Positions 19,900-29,586 are shown, numbered from the stretch's first letter. The stretch: DNA of 64,000 nt from Acanthosepion esculentum (GCA_964036315.1 OZ038510.1:78701756-78765755), one strand, 5' to 3'. Program-made: numbers and translations. The notes: a model not told the origin generated them from the sequence alone.

Positions 19900-20440
19900 G
19901 TATATTTCTGGAGTTTTCATAGTTTATTTTGTTCAGGTTAGGTTTCAACTGTTTTATGTATATAGTTTCAAGAATTTTTAGTTTTTGTTTTCATGTTGAA
20001 GTATAGTTGTGTTTTCAACAAGGATTTTCCGGAATTGTGTATGCGGCCAGGCATGTTGTTTTAAATGTCTAAAAATGTTAGAGTTATCATTCAAATGTAG
20101 AGTCAAGCGTCGTGAGAGCGAGTTTGTGGTGTGACCAACATAAATATTTAATCCGTTGGAGATACAATCTCCCAGAGGGCATTTGAATTTGTAAGCAACG
20201 TTGTTTATTTTTGCAAATCGTTTTAAATCCTTGTTGAAAACACAACTATACGTGATCCTTATATTTAAAATTATGAGATGCATTAGATGTTCAGAAGTTA
20301 TTTCGAAGAAATTTGCTCCTTCATCGTCAGGTATTAATATTGTTTTCTTTTCAGATAAATTTCAGTATTGTACCTTTCTCACTTATATCCAAAATACAAC
20401 TCTAGCGACACCGCACGTTCCGAAATTGTACCGTTAATAA
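19900..20440 (-). pseudogene. PLE GIY-YIG endonuclease remnant 2
   Basis: On the minus strand the translation runs 'LIPDDEGANFFEI' (upstream of 20283), then 'VAYKFKCPLGDC', 'NIYVGHTTNSLSRRLTLHL', 'FRKILVENTTILQHENKN', and after a one-base frame change near 19980 'KILETIYIKQLKPNLN'. These are the C-x5-C, YVG (YIG), T-x3-L-x-R-R-x-x-x-H and terminal 'P-x-LN' parts of a PLE GIY-YIG domain. The RT is missing. The frame change and an upstream stop show it is inactive. It differs from remnants 1 and 3, so it is a different PLE lineage. Confidence 0.82.
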
Positions 20441-20565
20441 GTAGCACACTCTTAAAAAGTATCTTTCTGCTTGCAATACATTTATTTTCGTCTTTGAAAT
20501 TTACCTGAAATGAAAACAATGTTAATCTATTCCCCATATGAGGTAATTTTGATTTTCTTGTGTAA

Positions 20566-20568
<3 letters not shown>

Positions 20569-20634
<66 letters not shown>
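20569..20634. repeat. (TA)n microsatellite
   Basis: Directly precedes the inverted-repeat element at 20637. Confidence 0.97.
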
Positions 20635-20636
<2 letters not shown>

Positions 20637-20637
<1 letters not shown>

Positions 20638-21005
20638 AGGGTGTCCATAAAGTTTGTGTGCACTTTAAAAAATTTATAACTTTATTTGTATTTGCGATAG
20701 AAATAATCTGTAAAAAAATGTTATAAAGTTTAATGTACCTAGTTTTAAGTATAGCTAAAATAACTAATGTGATTTCAGGCATTACTGTAAATCAGTTGGC
20801 AAATATTTTCCGTGAACTGCAAAATCGTATTACCCTTTGTATTGCTAATGATGGAGGACATGTGGAAACTTAAATAAAATTTCAATAAAACCTTAAAAAA
20901 ATATAGATTTACTTCTTTCTGATCCTTTTTACAAACTATTTCTATCGCAAATACAAATGAAGTTATAATTTTTTTTTAAGTGCACACGAACTTTATGGAC
21001 ACCTC

Positions 21006-21006
<1 letters not shown>
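20637..21006. mobile_element. Tc1/mariner-like MITE, TIRs over 60 bp
   Basis: The left end 'CAGGGTGTCCATAAAGTTTG' and the reverse complement of the right end 'CGAGGTGTCCATAAAGTTCG' match, and similarity continues through 'TGTGCACTT' and 'ATTTGTATTTGCGATAGAAA'. The element is about 370 bp and inserted between two TA arrays, as expected for TA target duplication. No transposase coding sequence; the autonomous partner is not in the window. Confidence 0.88.

Positions 21007-21069
<63 letters not shown>
21007..21069. repeat. (TA)n microsatellite
   Basis: Lies between the MITE (20637-21006) and the mariner copy (21069-21635). Confidence 0.97.
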
Positions 21070-21073
<4 letters not shown>

Positions 21074-21635
21074 GAGTGGTATTCCAGAGATTTTGAAACG
21101 TTTTTCAGGAAAGGCAGTTATAACTGTTGTAAATTATTGTAATTTTAGTCTGTCATTAGAATCTCTCTTGTCAGCTAACCTGCCAACTTTTGTTATTCCA
21201 GGCTAAAAGAGAGCTGTTTAAAGCCAACCTACGAAACACTGCTTGACACGGCTGACTCGTTTGCAGAATGCAGTCGGGACGTAAAGACAGTTTGGTAGCT
21301 CGCTATGCAAAAAAGTTTTGCGTTGACAGAGATGGGCATGAAAACTGTCCTCAACCTACCTATAATTCAGATCTTTCTCCCTGTGACTTTTGGTTGTTCT
21401 CCAAGCTGAAAGACGAACCCCAGGGGCAGTCGTTTTAAAGACATTGAGAAGATGGAGTAGACCGTGACAAGGGTCCTGGACACCTTCACTTTGGATGACT
21501 TCCAAATGGGTCTTTACGAAATGGCTGGAGGGGGACAACAAGAGCAGAAGATCCTACTTTGAAGAAGTTTAGAGTTTTTGAAATTAAAATTTCTCTCCCG
21601 TAAAATTCTCAAAACTTCTGGAATGCACCGTGTAT
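21069..21635 (+). mobile_element. Mariner-type element, internally deleted, broken transposase
   Basis: The ends 'ATACACGAGTGGTATTCCAG' and (reverse complement of the right end) 'ATACACGGTGCATTCCAGAA' are inverted repeats of about 30 bp. Inside, plus frames around 21337-21600 read 'TYNSDLSPCDFWLFSKLK', then frame-shifted 'VLDTFTLDDFQM' and '...YFEEV'. 'SPCDFWLF' carries the third catalytic Asp of the DD34D mariner transposase. The N-terminal helix-turn-helix and first catalytic residues are deleted, so it could only be mobilised in trans. Confidence 0.8.
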
Positions 21636-21647
21636 ATTAAGTACACA

Positions 21648-21750
21648 AAATACGTGGTGTAAGACAAGGCTGTAACCTCTCACCAGATTTATTTTACCTT
21701 TACAGTGAGGCGATCCTCGGAGATCTAAAAGTTCAGCCTGATAAACACAA
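21648..21750 (+). pseudogene. LINE P RT motif-B fragment
   Basis: A ~100-bp piece translates as 'IRGVRQGCNLSPDLFYLYSE', matching 'GRGVRQGYVFSPDLFNLYSE' in the copy at 57403-57804. This is the RT motif B region. It lies between the mariner right end and the (TTA)n tail of the next LINE. It has no frame break but is far too short to function. Confidence 0.75.
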
Positions 21751-22678
21751 TCTTTATTATTATTATTATTTTTATTTCCTTTGATATCTGGAGTTTACAC
21801 ATTTCTTTTCAGGTCCCGCCCAGGGACCTAATGTTAGAAATGGCATCATGACACTTTCCACTGCAAAAGAAAAATAATAATTACATAGATAAAGCCCTTC
21901 GTAAAGTGTGGGCTGTACTTGTCAGAACAATTTTTTGTATCTCTTTGAGACATGGACTTCCAGGAATCCCTTCAATCAGTCTACTGGAATCTTTTCCAAC
22001 CAGTCCAAGGGCTCCAACTACAACAGGGATTGTTGATGTTCCCATCTGCCATATTTTTGAGATTTCTATTTCAAGGTCTTTGTATTTTGACAGCTTTTTG
22101 AATATCTTCAAAGATACATTGCAGTCTGCAGGCACTGCCATATCAATAAGGAAGCACCTTTATTTTTTGTGGTCTCTAATAACAATGTCTGGGCGGTTGG
22201 CTTTGATTGTTCTGTCAGTGTGTATTGTGTAGTCCCATAGAATTGCAACAGGTCCTATCTCCATAACCGGGTCTGGGTGGTGTTCATACCAGTTTCTTTC
22301 AGTTTCCTTCACGTAGAAGTTGCATATTTTCCAGTGCAGATATTGACCCACTCTGTCATGCCGAGTTTTATATTCAGTGGGTGCCAATATTGTGCAACAT
22401 GATATAAGATGGTCAATCGTTTCTGGATATTTATCACAGAATCTGCATTTTGGGCTAACACAATATTTTGATAATTCCCAGTTAACAAGCTTTGGTCCTG
22501 TGAAGCAAGGATAAAACCTTCAGTTTCAGCTTTCAACCCTGCACTACGTAGCCACTGATGGGTACGGATTTTGTCTACGTCAGCTTGTTTGGTACGGGCA
22601 GAGTATTGGCCGTGGAGCGGTTTATCTTGCCATTGTTTCTGTTTTTAAGTATTTTTTTACGTATTTTGCAGCTTCAGC

Positions 22679-22680
<2 letters not shown>
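21751..22680 (-). pseudogene. R2/R4/NeSL-type LINE C-terminus, copy 1, with 3' UTR and (TTA)n end
   Basis: On the minus strand the frame near 22640 reads 'WQDKPLHGQYSARTKQADVD', then 'WLRSAGLKAETEGFILASQD'. After frame breaks come 'EYKTRHDRVGQYLHWKICNF', 'WYEHHPDPV', 'ILWDYTIHTDRTIKANRPDI' and, downstream of 22141, 'VPADCNVSLK', 'KYKDLEIEI' and 'IPVVVGALG'. This order is characteristic of LINEs with a restriction-like PD-(D/E)xK endonuclease after the RT. The RPD residues and the following D and K positions belong to that nuclease. Stops occur at two or three points. The 3' UTR runs to about 21770 and ends in ATA triplets, the element's apparent tail. Confidence 0.85.

Positions 22681-22727
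<47 letters not shown>
22680..22727. repeat. (TTA)n microsatellite, LINE tail
   Basis: About 16 TTA triplets (TAA on the LINE strand) at the 3' end of the copy at 22728-23345. The same triplet array ends other copies near 21755, 46932 and 48160-48195. Confidence 0.93.
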
Positions 22728-22728
<1 letters not shown>

Positions 22729-23345
22729 TCCTTTAATTGTATACAATTTCCTTCCGGGTCCTAAAGAGAGACCCAAGGTCAGAAATGACATCATGAAATT
22801 TTCCGCTTTTTAAAAAAAAAAATTAAATTAAAAAAAAACAGAAACTTACAAACCCATAGATATTTTAATTGGACAAAACCCTTTGAGGAGTTGAGTTGTA
22901 CTCGCGAGTACAATTTTTTTGTATTTCTTAAGGCATGGGCTACCAGGAATCCCTTCAGTGAGTCTATCGGAACCTTTTACAATCAAACCGAAGGGTCAAA
23001 CTACAACTGAAAATATTGATGTACACATGTGCCACATCTTTGAGATCCTTGTATTTTGATAGATTTTTGAAGATCTTCAAAAATACATTACAATCTGCAG
23101 TGACTGCCATGTCAATAAGAAAGCACATTCTGTTTTTGTGGTCTCTAATCCCAACGTCTGGGCGATTAGCTTTGATTGTTCTGTCTGTGTGTATTGTAAA
23201 GTTCCATAAAATTGTTACAATTCATATCTTTGTAACCGGGTTTGGGTGGTGTTCATACAAGTTTATTGCAGTTTTCTACCCGTAAAAATTGCATATTTTC
23301 CAGTGCAGATATTGGCCTATTATATTATCTTCATTATATTTTAAT
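22681..23345 (-). pseudogene. R2/R4/NeSL-type LINE C-terminus, copy 2
   Basis: A second, 5'-shorter copy in tandem with copy 1. Minus frames around 23285-23016 repeat the 'ILW...TIHTDRTIKANRPD', 'KYKDL' and 'VVV(G)' landmarks with more substitutions. The 3' UTR at 22740-22860 shares 'CCTTCCGGGTCC' (plus-strand spelling) with other copies. It ends in the (TTA)n array 22680-22727, so the array is its tail and abuts the start of copy 1. Confidence 0.8.
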
Positions 23346-23419
23346 TTCTGCTATGGTAACACTACCTACCAAGTCTGTGAGAAGACCTAAGGCAGGTTGT
23401 GGTGTGTTGCCATGCGACA

Positions 23420-23857
23420 TGTCATGATTTGTTTTACTAACTCCCAAAACAGAACTAGCGTTACATAGACAAAGATCTTAGTGTGTGAGCTGTACTTATC
23501 AAGACAATCTTTTGTATTTCTCTTCAGATGGGATTTTCAGGGATTTTTTCAATGTGTTGTTGTGTTCCTTTTTTATAATTCCAAGCGCACCTACTATAAC
23601 TGTTACTATTCTTGTTTTCAATCTCCATATTTTTTCTATCTCTATTTCCAGGTCTTTATACTTCGATAGTTTTTTCAAAATCTTCGGTTGCTATGTTACA
23701 ATGCGCTGGGCAAGCCATATCAATTAGTAGCCAATTTAATTTTCTTTTCGGTTTTAGACATTTATGTCCGGCATATTTGATTCAATCTTCCTGTCTGTAA
23801 AGATGGTGTAATCTCATAGAATTTGGTTGTTCTCTCTGTGTGTATTGTAAAGTCCTA

Positions 23858-23899
<42 letters not shown>

Positions 23900-23900
23900 C
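23420..23900 (-). pseudogene. R2/R4/NeSL-type LINE fragment, copy 3, and (TTA)n
   Basis: The minus strand of 23440-23845 is alignable to the 3' coding part of copies 1 and 2 ('ACAATACACACAGA' and the segment around 23640-23720), but heavily mutated and missing the 3' UTR. A TTA array at 23858-23898 borders it on the 5' side. No usable reading frame. Confidence 0.6.
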
Positions 23901-24470
23901 TTGAGTAATAAGGTAAGCATTGGTCTGATTTATAGCTGAGTTAGCAATTCACCTGGAAGATGGCTTCTTTTTGTGGTTTTTACTCTTCTGTAGGAGATGA
24001 AGTCGACATTTTCTTTTTCTTCCATTTTTTCTTCGTTTTAAACATGTTTCATTTTGTTTTTTTGCCCAGCATGCAATAGCCCTAAGGAAGGTAGAACCGT
24101 AAGACCTTCTCACAAGAGCTACATATCCATCAGGATAAATTAAAGGCTGATATTCTAATAACTGCCACGTGACAATCGACTTCAGCGCATTCAACCATTT
24201 TAAATTCATAGTTACTTAAAATGGTTGCCAGCCAAGGCTAGAGAATCCACTTTTCTCTGTTATTTAATCCATAGCTGGGCGATATGAGATGGATTCCTTT
24301 CTTCTTTAAGCATATTAGTATATAGATAAGTAAAAACAAACATTGCATAACGAGTGCTATTAGTAACAAAAGTGCTCGATGCAAAATAACAGAGCAAATA
24401 TTTATACTATCAATAATAACTAGACATTTTTCCGTCAGTGTTTATATAACTTTGACGCATACAGCAATCT
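23901..24470. other. Spacer, no recognised gene
   Basis: A minus frame of 86 codons at 23949-24209 ends in a K/R-rich stretch. I recognise no domain, and the lysine run reflects T-rich sequence on the plus strand. No repeats of the window's families are found here. Confidence 0.45.
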
Positions 24471-24681
24471 ATGAGTATTGTAGCAGCATAATTGTCCATC
24501 CCACAGAATTTTTAATATCTAAAAACCCACTAGACTAATTGAGTTTCTTTTTTCCAGGTTTCCAGATGATACGTTTAACCATCTTGACACCATCTGTCGT
24601 AAGAATCACTGACAAGCCTTTTAAGTTATTCAGCTAGAAAGAGGTTAAAAACGTTTTGCGTCAGCCCCACTCTCTACCCAA

Positions 24682-25028
24682 ATGAACAACGGTGAGAGGA
24701 AAAAGATCATTCAGGCCTTCAGTAATGGTATTAACATTCATACTCTGGCTTCCGTCTTCAAGAACCATCAAGAGAACGGTGAATAAGTTTAAAAGAACAG
24801 GGAAAAGTAGAGAGGAAAACTGGATCAGGAGGTCACAACATGAAGAGGGATCATCATTTCAAGCTAAAGGGATCAATTAGAAAAGATCCAACTCAATCCA
24901 TAACACCTTTAGAACGTGGGAAAGGAGTTTCAGCTATGACAGTCCAAAAAGAAGTGAAAAAAAGACTTGAAAATAAAATCGTACGTGAAACGTGTGAGGC
25001 AACTTATTACTCCAGGGCAGAAAATTAG
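24682..25028 (+). pseudogene. Tc1-like transposase N-terminal domain remnant
   Basis: The DNA-binding part of the transposase in two or three frames: helix-turn-helix 1 (codons 1 to about 36), a frame change near 24775, 'TVNKFKRTGKSREE' (second helix-turn-helix entry) and then 'MTVQKEVKKRLENK', the last part of helix-turn-helix 2. Nothing follows of the catalytic D-D-E core. The copy at 50740-51060 shows the same truncation, so the deletion predates their spread. Confidence 0.75.
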
Positions 25029-25069
25029 AAGGTTAGAGGGGGGGAGGGTGTTATGATTCGGATAAGTTA

Positions 25070-25153
25070 GAATGCTGGGATAATATGTATATATTTGAAT
25101 CCTGGGATAATATGTATATATTTGAATCCTGGGATAATATGTATATATTTGAA
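25070..25153. repeat. 27-bp tandem repeat, three units
   Basis: 'GAATCCTGGGATAATATG' plus 'TATATATTT' repeated three times, nearly identical, in the 3' noncoding part of Tc1-like copy 1. Confidence 0.93.
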
Positions 25154-25826
25154 TTTTATTTCAATCCTACATGAGCTGCCGATCCTTAGCTACGATTAAT
25201 TAATGATGAACATGTCATTTTCGTTTATGATCGATTTCTTCTGTTAAGCTTGGAGAGTAATTATACATTCTTATTGCTCAGAGTAGAGTCCAATAGTGTC
25301 ATAAAACGCCCGGAGAATTCCAGTAAGATATCTTTAATCATTTCTAATATACAAAGGTTTAAAGCTTAATCTAGCAAATGAACACTTTTGCTTTTACATG
25401 ATTTGGACAATTTTGCTGTTACACTTGGTATGTATATCACATAGTTGCATGGTCACTGCATGATTTTACTCTTCAATAAGATTTCCAGACCATTTCTAAA
25501 CGCCCTCCAATGACAATATATATACTCCTGAAAAAATTATTTCGGTTGAGCTCTCTGGGGAGGATTTGTGGGTTTGTAAACAGTGACTATTACGGCTAAT
25601 AATGCAAGACTCTTCGGTAAATCGAATCGAGTTCTCTCAGTCACTGTGTGTTTATCTAAAAATAAATACGCTTAAATTCACCTTCTTCTCTGCCGTGCGC
25701 CAAAGGCTTCAGGGTAAAATTTCCGACTGACGCGAATTCAGCCGGTTTTCGATTCTAGCCAGAGGCAACTGGACGTCTAGCCACACTGATGAGCTGTGAT
25801 ACAACGAAACAGTCTGTCTGTGGATG

Positions 25827-25827
<1 letters not shown>

Positions 25828-25883
<56 letters not shown>
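25828..25883. repeat. (TA)n microsatellite
   Basis: Array directly bordering the partial Tc1-like copy at 25884. Confidence 0.97.
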
Positions 25884-25886
<3 letters not shown>

Positions 25887-26090
25887 CTTAAATCGTTTAT
25901 GATCGATTTCATAACGATTCTTCTGTTAAACTTGGAGAGCAATTATACATTCTTATTGCTCAAAGTAGAGTCCGATAGTGTTATAAAAACCTCGGAGAAT
26001 TCCAGTTACATGTCTTTAATCATTTTTAAGATACAACAGTTGGAATCTTAATCTAACAAACGGACAATTTTGCTGTTACACCCGGTATGT
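25884..26090 (+). mobile_element. Tc1-like transposon, 3' terminal fragment
   Basis: Direct repeat of 25225-25432 ('GATCGATTTC', 'TTCTTATTGCTCA.AGTAGAGTC', end 'GGACAATTTTGCTGTTACAC'). The 5' part is replaced by the TA array. 25433-25827 between the copies has no recognised content. Confidence 0.85.
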
Positions 26091-26256
26091 ATTGGGGAAA
26101 TCTTCTGTGACACGTTTCATCTCTTACGACTTCATCGAACTGAGTTTGTTTACGTTGTTGTGACTACGCATGCGCACGAACGAGAGACTCTGTGAGTTTC
26201 AAAAACTTAGAAAGAATTTTCTATATTTGTAAGTTTCTTTCAAACCATTAATTTAT

Positions 26257-26559
26257 ATATTGTTATCTCATATATATGAATCTGGAAATGATTTTAGATT
26301 TCGCTTCAACAATCATAAACTAACCATACGTCAAAACAATCCTTATTCCCCCATAGCTGAACACTTTAATCAATCAAGACACTCATTAGACAACTGTAAA
26401 TGTTTATTGATAGATTCCGATTTTAGTTCCACATACACACGCAGAAAAAAAGAGAAATACTGGATTTTAAAATTAGATACATATAAACTAGGGTTAAACA
26501 AAGACTTGGGTATTTTAAATCTGTATAAATATTTCAATAGTCAAAAAAATTTTTTTTAG
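26257..26559 (+). pseudogene. PLE GIY-YIG endonuclease remnant 3
   Basis: The frame enters at '...YIYESGNDFRFRFNNHKLTI' (YIG equivalent plus R and H), continues 'SPIAEHFNQSRHSLDNCKCL', then 'RRKKEKYWILKLDTYKLGLN'. The R-x-R-x3-H, the 'AEHFN' motif and the E of 'KEKYWI' (the GIY-YIG metal ligand region), then 'LDT...GLN', make the assignment firm. It is C-terminal only. The RT and the GIY strand upstream are missing. The hammerhead-like motif at 26111-26144 (minus) lies just upstream but in the opposite orientation. Confidence 0.88.
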
Positions 26560-26627
26560 ATAAAGTTAAAAAAAACCTTTTTAAACAACATCTAAAATTT
26601 TATCGTTAGATTTTTTTTTTAAGCTTA

Positions 26628-28015
26628 TCACCCCAAGCAAGGCTGGAAGCCACTAGCACGCAAGGGGTTACAGAAGGTTTGGAGGAAGAGCAGATAGGAG
26701 TGGTAAAGGAGAGGATGTGGAGAAAGATAGTGGATCGATCAAGGCAAGGGGGTTACAGAAGATTTGGAGCGAGAGCAGATAGGAATGAAAGGTGAAAGGA
26801 TGTGGAGAAGGGAAGTGGATAGATCAAGGCAACTGGAGATGTAGATTGACGTTACACTTAAATAGTTGGAGATTGTATTTGTCGGGGAAACAGGAATAAG
26901 GAAGGGAGTTCCACAGGCGAGATGTGCGAGACATGAAGCTATTGGAGTAGAAGAGACGTCTACATCTAACAGTTTCAACGGTAAAGGGGTGGGAACGCGA
27001 TGCCAGCCTCGTAGGACGTTTAAGTTCATGAGGCCTAGGAACCAGCGAAAGCAGCTCATCGGAGCAATTACCGTGAAAGTATTTGTAAAAATGACAGAGC
27101 GAGGCAACGTCGCGTCTGTGAGAGAGCGACTGCAGATGAGATGACAGATCAGGGCCAATTACATTGCATATCCGTCTCTGGATCTTATCAAGAACCCTGA
27201 GGCAAACAGCACGGGCTCCAGACCATATATGGCAGCAATACTCCATGCAAGGGCGAATGGTCGATTTATAGATTTGGAGGATCGATTCCGGGGAGAAAAA
27301 TTTCCTGGCTCGGCACAGGGAGGCAACTTTCCTTGAGGTGAATGATGCAATTGACTCGATGTATTTGTTCCATCTCAGATCAGCGGCCAGCGTGAGACCG
27401 AGCAGCCGCAGAGAGGAGATCTCGAGAAGTTGGTCTTCAGACATTATAATGGGATGCAGGGATGGATCCTTGTGGTGGTTAATAGAGAGCAGTTTTGTTT
27501 TAGAGGCGTTAAAGTTAACCATCCATTTCTTGCCCCAGTTCACAACCGATTGGAGGTCCTTTTCTAATCGAACTGCCAGGTTAACTTTGTCAGCATCACT
27601 AGATTTGTGTTTGAGGCAGGAGTAAATTGTGGTGTCGTCCGCATAGATGCCGACTTGGGAATCTATGGCGTCAGGAAAGTCGTTTATGAATATGAGGAAC
27701 AGAGTAGGGCCTAGGATGGAGCCTTGAGAAACACCTGCGTTAGTGGGATGGGAGCTGGAGATGAATCCATTGAGAACGACCTTCAATTCACGGTTTGACA
27801 GGAATGATTGTATTAGGTCAAACAATCGACCTGTGATACCATAACACTGCAGCTTGCGAAGAAGGCCGGCATGCCAAACTCTGTCAAACGCTTTGGAGAT
27901 GTCTAGGGCCACGGCACGAGCTTCACCGTTATTATGAATAGCTTGGTAGACAAATTCAGTGATGGCCGTAAGCATATCGGCTGTATGTAATATAAATCGA
28001 ACTGCAGCACATACT

Positions 28016-28017
<2 letters not shown>
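26628..28017 (-). mobile_element. LINE J, RT to 3' end, 5' truncated
   Basis: The longest element of its family in the window: RT ORF 27975-26824 and 3' UTR to 26628, ending with the 'CCTTGCTTGGGGTG' motif. The UTR contains a duplicated segment of about 83 bp ('GGTTACAGAAG.TTTGGAG', plus-strand spelling). The 5' side is cut at a TA array (28018-28080). Confidence 0.9.
26824..27975 (-). CDS. LINE J reverse transcriptase, 383 codons open
   Basis: This encodes the RT of a jockey/CR1-type non-LTR retrotransposon. Motif A is at about residues 23-36 ('ALDISKAFDRVWHAGLLRKL'), motif B 'GVSQGSILGPTLFLIFINDF' at about 82-101, motif C 'YADDTTIYS' near 110, then 'NASKTKLLSIN' and 'LRLLGLTLAADLRWNKYIES'. 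The C-terminal part carries 'IRPCMEYCCHIWSGA', 'IQRRICNVIGPDL' and a terminal 'RLWNSLP..CFP'. The catalytic Asp pair is intact and no stop interrupts the frame, so this copy is younger than the others. The methionine at 27975 is internal: upstream codons ('HTAD') continue the frame until the TA array. Fingers and endonuclease are missing, so it is not autonomous. Confidence 0.92.
   Translation of the reverse strand: MLTAITEFVYQAIHNNGEARAVALDISKAFDRVWHAGLLRKLQCYGITGRLFDLIQSFLSNRELKVVLNGFISSSHPTNAGVSQGSILGPTLFLIFINDFPDAIDSQVGIYADDTTIYSCLKHKSSDADKVNLAVRLEKDLQSVVNWGKKWMVNFNASKTKLLSINHHKDPSLHPIIMSEDQLLEISSLRLLGLTLAADLRWNKYIESIASFTSRKVASLCRARKFFSPESILQIYKSTIRPCMEYCCHIWSGARAVCLRVLDKIQRRICNVIGPDLSSHLQSLSHRRDVASLCHFYKYFHGNCSDELLSLVPRPHELKRPTRLASRSHPFTVETVRCRRLFYSNSFMSRTSRLWNSLPYSCFPDKYNLQLFKCNVNLHLQLP

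Positions 28018-28080
<63 letters not shown>
28018..28080. repeat. (TA)n microsatellite
   Basis: Separates the truncated 5' side of LINE J from a Tc1-like end. Confidence 0.97.
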
Positions 28081-28083
<3 letters not shown>

Positions 28084-28453
28084 CAGTTTAAAAGTTTCAG
28101 GACAGCCCTGATAATGTTTTAAATTTGTCCAAAAAGTAGTTGTTTTGTACTTTAAATAAGAGAAAATTATTATACATGATTACAAAAAAAAGTGAGACAT
28201 TATTTTTTTATTAGGAATTTTATTATGACAAAAAGTATGATTACATTTTGCTCTCGTCAAAATATCCTCCTTTAGCCTTGATTACTTCAGCACAAATTTT
28301 TGGAATTCGTTGCAAAAGTTTCTTAAAGTATAAGTTTGATAATTGATTTCATTGTTTCTTCAATGACTCTAAGAGCACTTTTTCATATTTCCACTCTTCT
28401 GTCAAGTTCATCCCATTCTAATTCTGAAGATGGCTTCAAACTTTTGAACTCTA

Positions 28454-28455
<2 letters not shown>
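28081..28455 (-). mobile_element. Tc1-like transposase C-terminal fragment
   Basis: The minus strand reads 'SSELEWDELDRRVEI', stop, then 'LRVIEETMKSIIK' and, after a frame change, 'QRIPKICAEVIKAKGGYFDE' with a stop after 'SKM'. This is the C-terminus of a Tc1-family transposase. The end 'ACAGTTTAAAAGTTTCAGG' at 28082 resembles Tc1 terminal repeats. It differs from the family at 24473. Fragmentary and inactive. Confidence 0.75.

Positions 28456-28459
<4 letters not shown>

Positions 28460-28542
<83 letters not shown>
28460..28542. repeat. (CA)n microsatellite
   Basis: About 80 bp of CA dinucleotides between a Tc1-like fragment and SINE D. Confidence 0.98.
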
Positions 28543-28543
<1 letters not shown>

Positions 28544-28544
28544 T

Positions 28545-28855
28545 ATAGATAAAAATATTTAAGTAAATGCTCTGTTTATAATAAATAGTATTAACAACAT
28601 TTACCGGGCTGAATTTGCGATAAATTTTCATAGAAAGTATGCGTCCTCCGACAGGAATCGAACTTGTATCCTATATGGAACCGTCATATAGCCTGACGTG
28701 CTTTTACCGATTGAGCCACAGAGGAGCGTTTCGGTTAGCCAGCACGATTTTACTGTTTTAAACTACAATTTTCCATGATTTTCTCACGTACATTCATATC
28801 TGCTCGATGCGTATCCAAATGTAAACAAATGACGTCACATATTATGAAATGGACA
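28545..28855 (-). mobile_element. SINE D, most complete copy
   Basis: On the minus strand: 'GACGTCATTTGTTTACATTT', a spacer, a tRNA-like unit at 28652-28735 ('CTCTGTGGCTCAATCGG' A-box side, 'AAGTTCGATTCCTGTCGG' B-box side), then 'AGCCCGGTAAATGTTG' and a T/A-rich 3' end. Flanked by CA and TG arrays. The tRNA part could still be a pol III promoter; it lacks a mature tRNA 3' end. Confidence 0.82.
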
Positions 28856-28871
28856 AATATATATATATTTA

Positions 28872-28872
<1 letters not shown>

Positions 28873-28952
<80 letters not shown>
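28873..28952. repeat. (TG)n microsatellite with CG end
   Basis: About 72 bp of TG then CG dinucleotides. Confidence 0.98.
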
Positions 28953-29550
28953 CGATGACACTCTATGCTCAGGCAAAATACACCTGCGAATTTTATCTGA
29001 GAATTTCAGACAACAAGCATCTTTATATGAATCTCTTTAAAAATGATCTTATTATTCATGACCTCAATATAATATAATAAAAAAAAACAATCATTTCTTG
29101 TTTGGCATAAGCTTCACCTGTCATGCACTTTGCTTTTATGCACTGCTGGTAAAGCAAGTGGAATTTTTCAGTGACCCTGGTGCTAAAGTACAACTGGACT
29201 TTTGTATAATCCATTTGTAAGCGCTGTTTTTTTTCCCGAATTGACTACTTGTTCATCTGAAGAATAAATTAAGCCTTGAAATAACCGAATGATTTAATTG
29301 TCCTTTGTTTCAAATCAACCAAATTACGGGGCTTTTCTTTTTTTTTTTTTTTGTCTGATTACTTTGTGGGTGATTATTTCGAATTCCAAACTATATATTG
29401 ACCGAATTTTTTCGTAACTGACAATGAATCGTGCAGCCTTGTGTTGATGTTGCCTTGGCATGTGACTAGGAGTTTACCTGTGTTGCCAATGTCTGTGTCT
29501 TTCAACTTACGTAATTAAATCACAAAAGGGGTAAAAAAAAATATTATGTA
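28953..29550. other. Spacer without recognised gene
   Basis: AT-rich, with an A-run near 29080 and a T-run near 29340. No repeat family of this window is seen. Confidence 0.5.
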
Positions 29551-29553
29551 ACG

Positions 29554-29586
29554 CGTTTCGTCCTTCCAAAGAACTTCATCAGATAA
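29554..29586 (-). other. Hammerhead-like motif
   Basis: Minus strand: CTGATGA, one A, stem GTTCTT/AAGGAC with a 3-nt loop, then GAAACG. The six stem pairs (one G-U) and both conserved blocks are intact; an unpaired A precedes the stem, unlike the canonical hammerhead. Confidence 0.5.

Larger units (their letters stand above)
24473..25432 (+). mobile_element. Tc1-like transposon, copy 1
   Basis: The left end 'GTAGCAGCATAATTGTCC' and right end 'GGACAATTTTGCTGTTACAC' are inverted. From the ATG at 24682 the translation 'MNNGERKKIIQAFSNGINIH' then 'TLASVF' is the N-terminal helix-turn-helix of a Tc1/mariner transposase. Next, in another frame, come 'RTVNKFKRTGK' and '(R)KDPTQSI'-type residues. 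The DDE catalytic domain is absent. The 3' half carries a 27-bp triplication (25070-25153). Non-autonomous fossil; related copies at 25884-26090, 49965-50535 and 50537-51085. Confidence 0.8.

Noticed and set aside
23949..24209. Basic K/R-rich 86-codon protein
   Set aside because: Composition results from T-rich sequence on the other strand; no domain and no conserved copy in the window.
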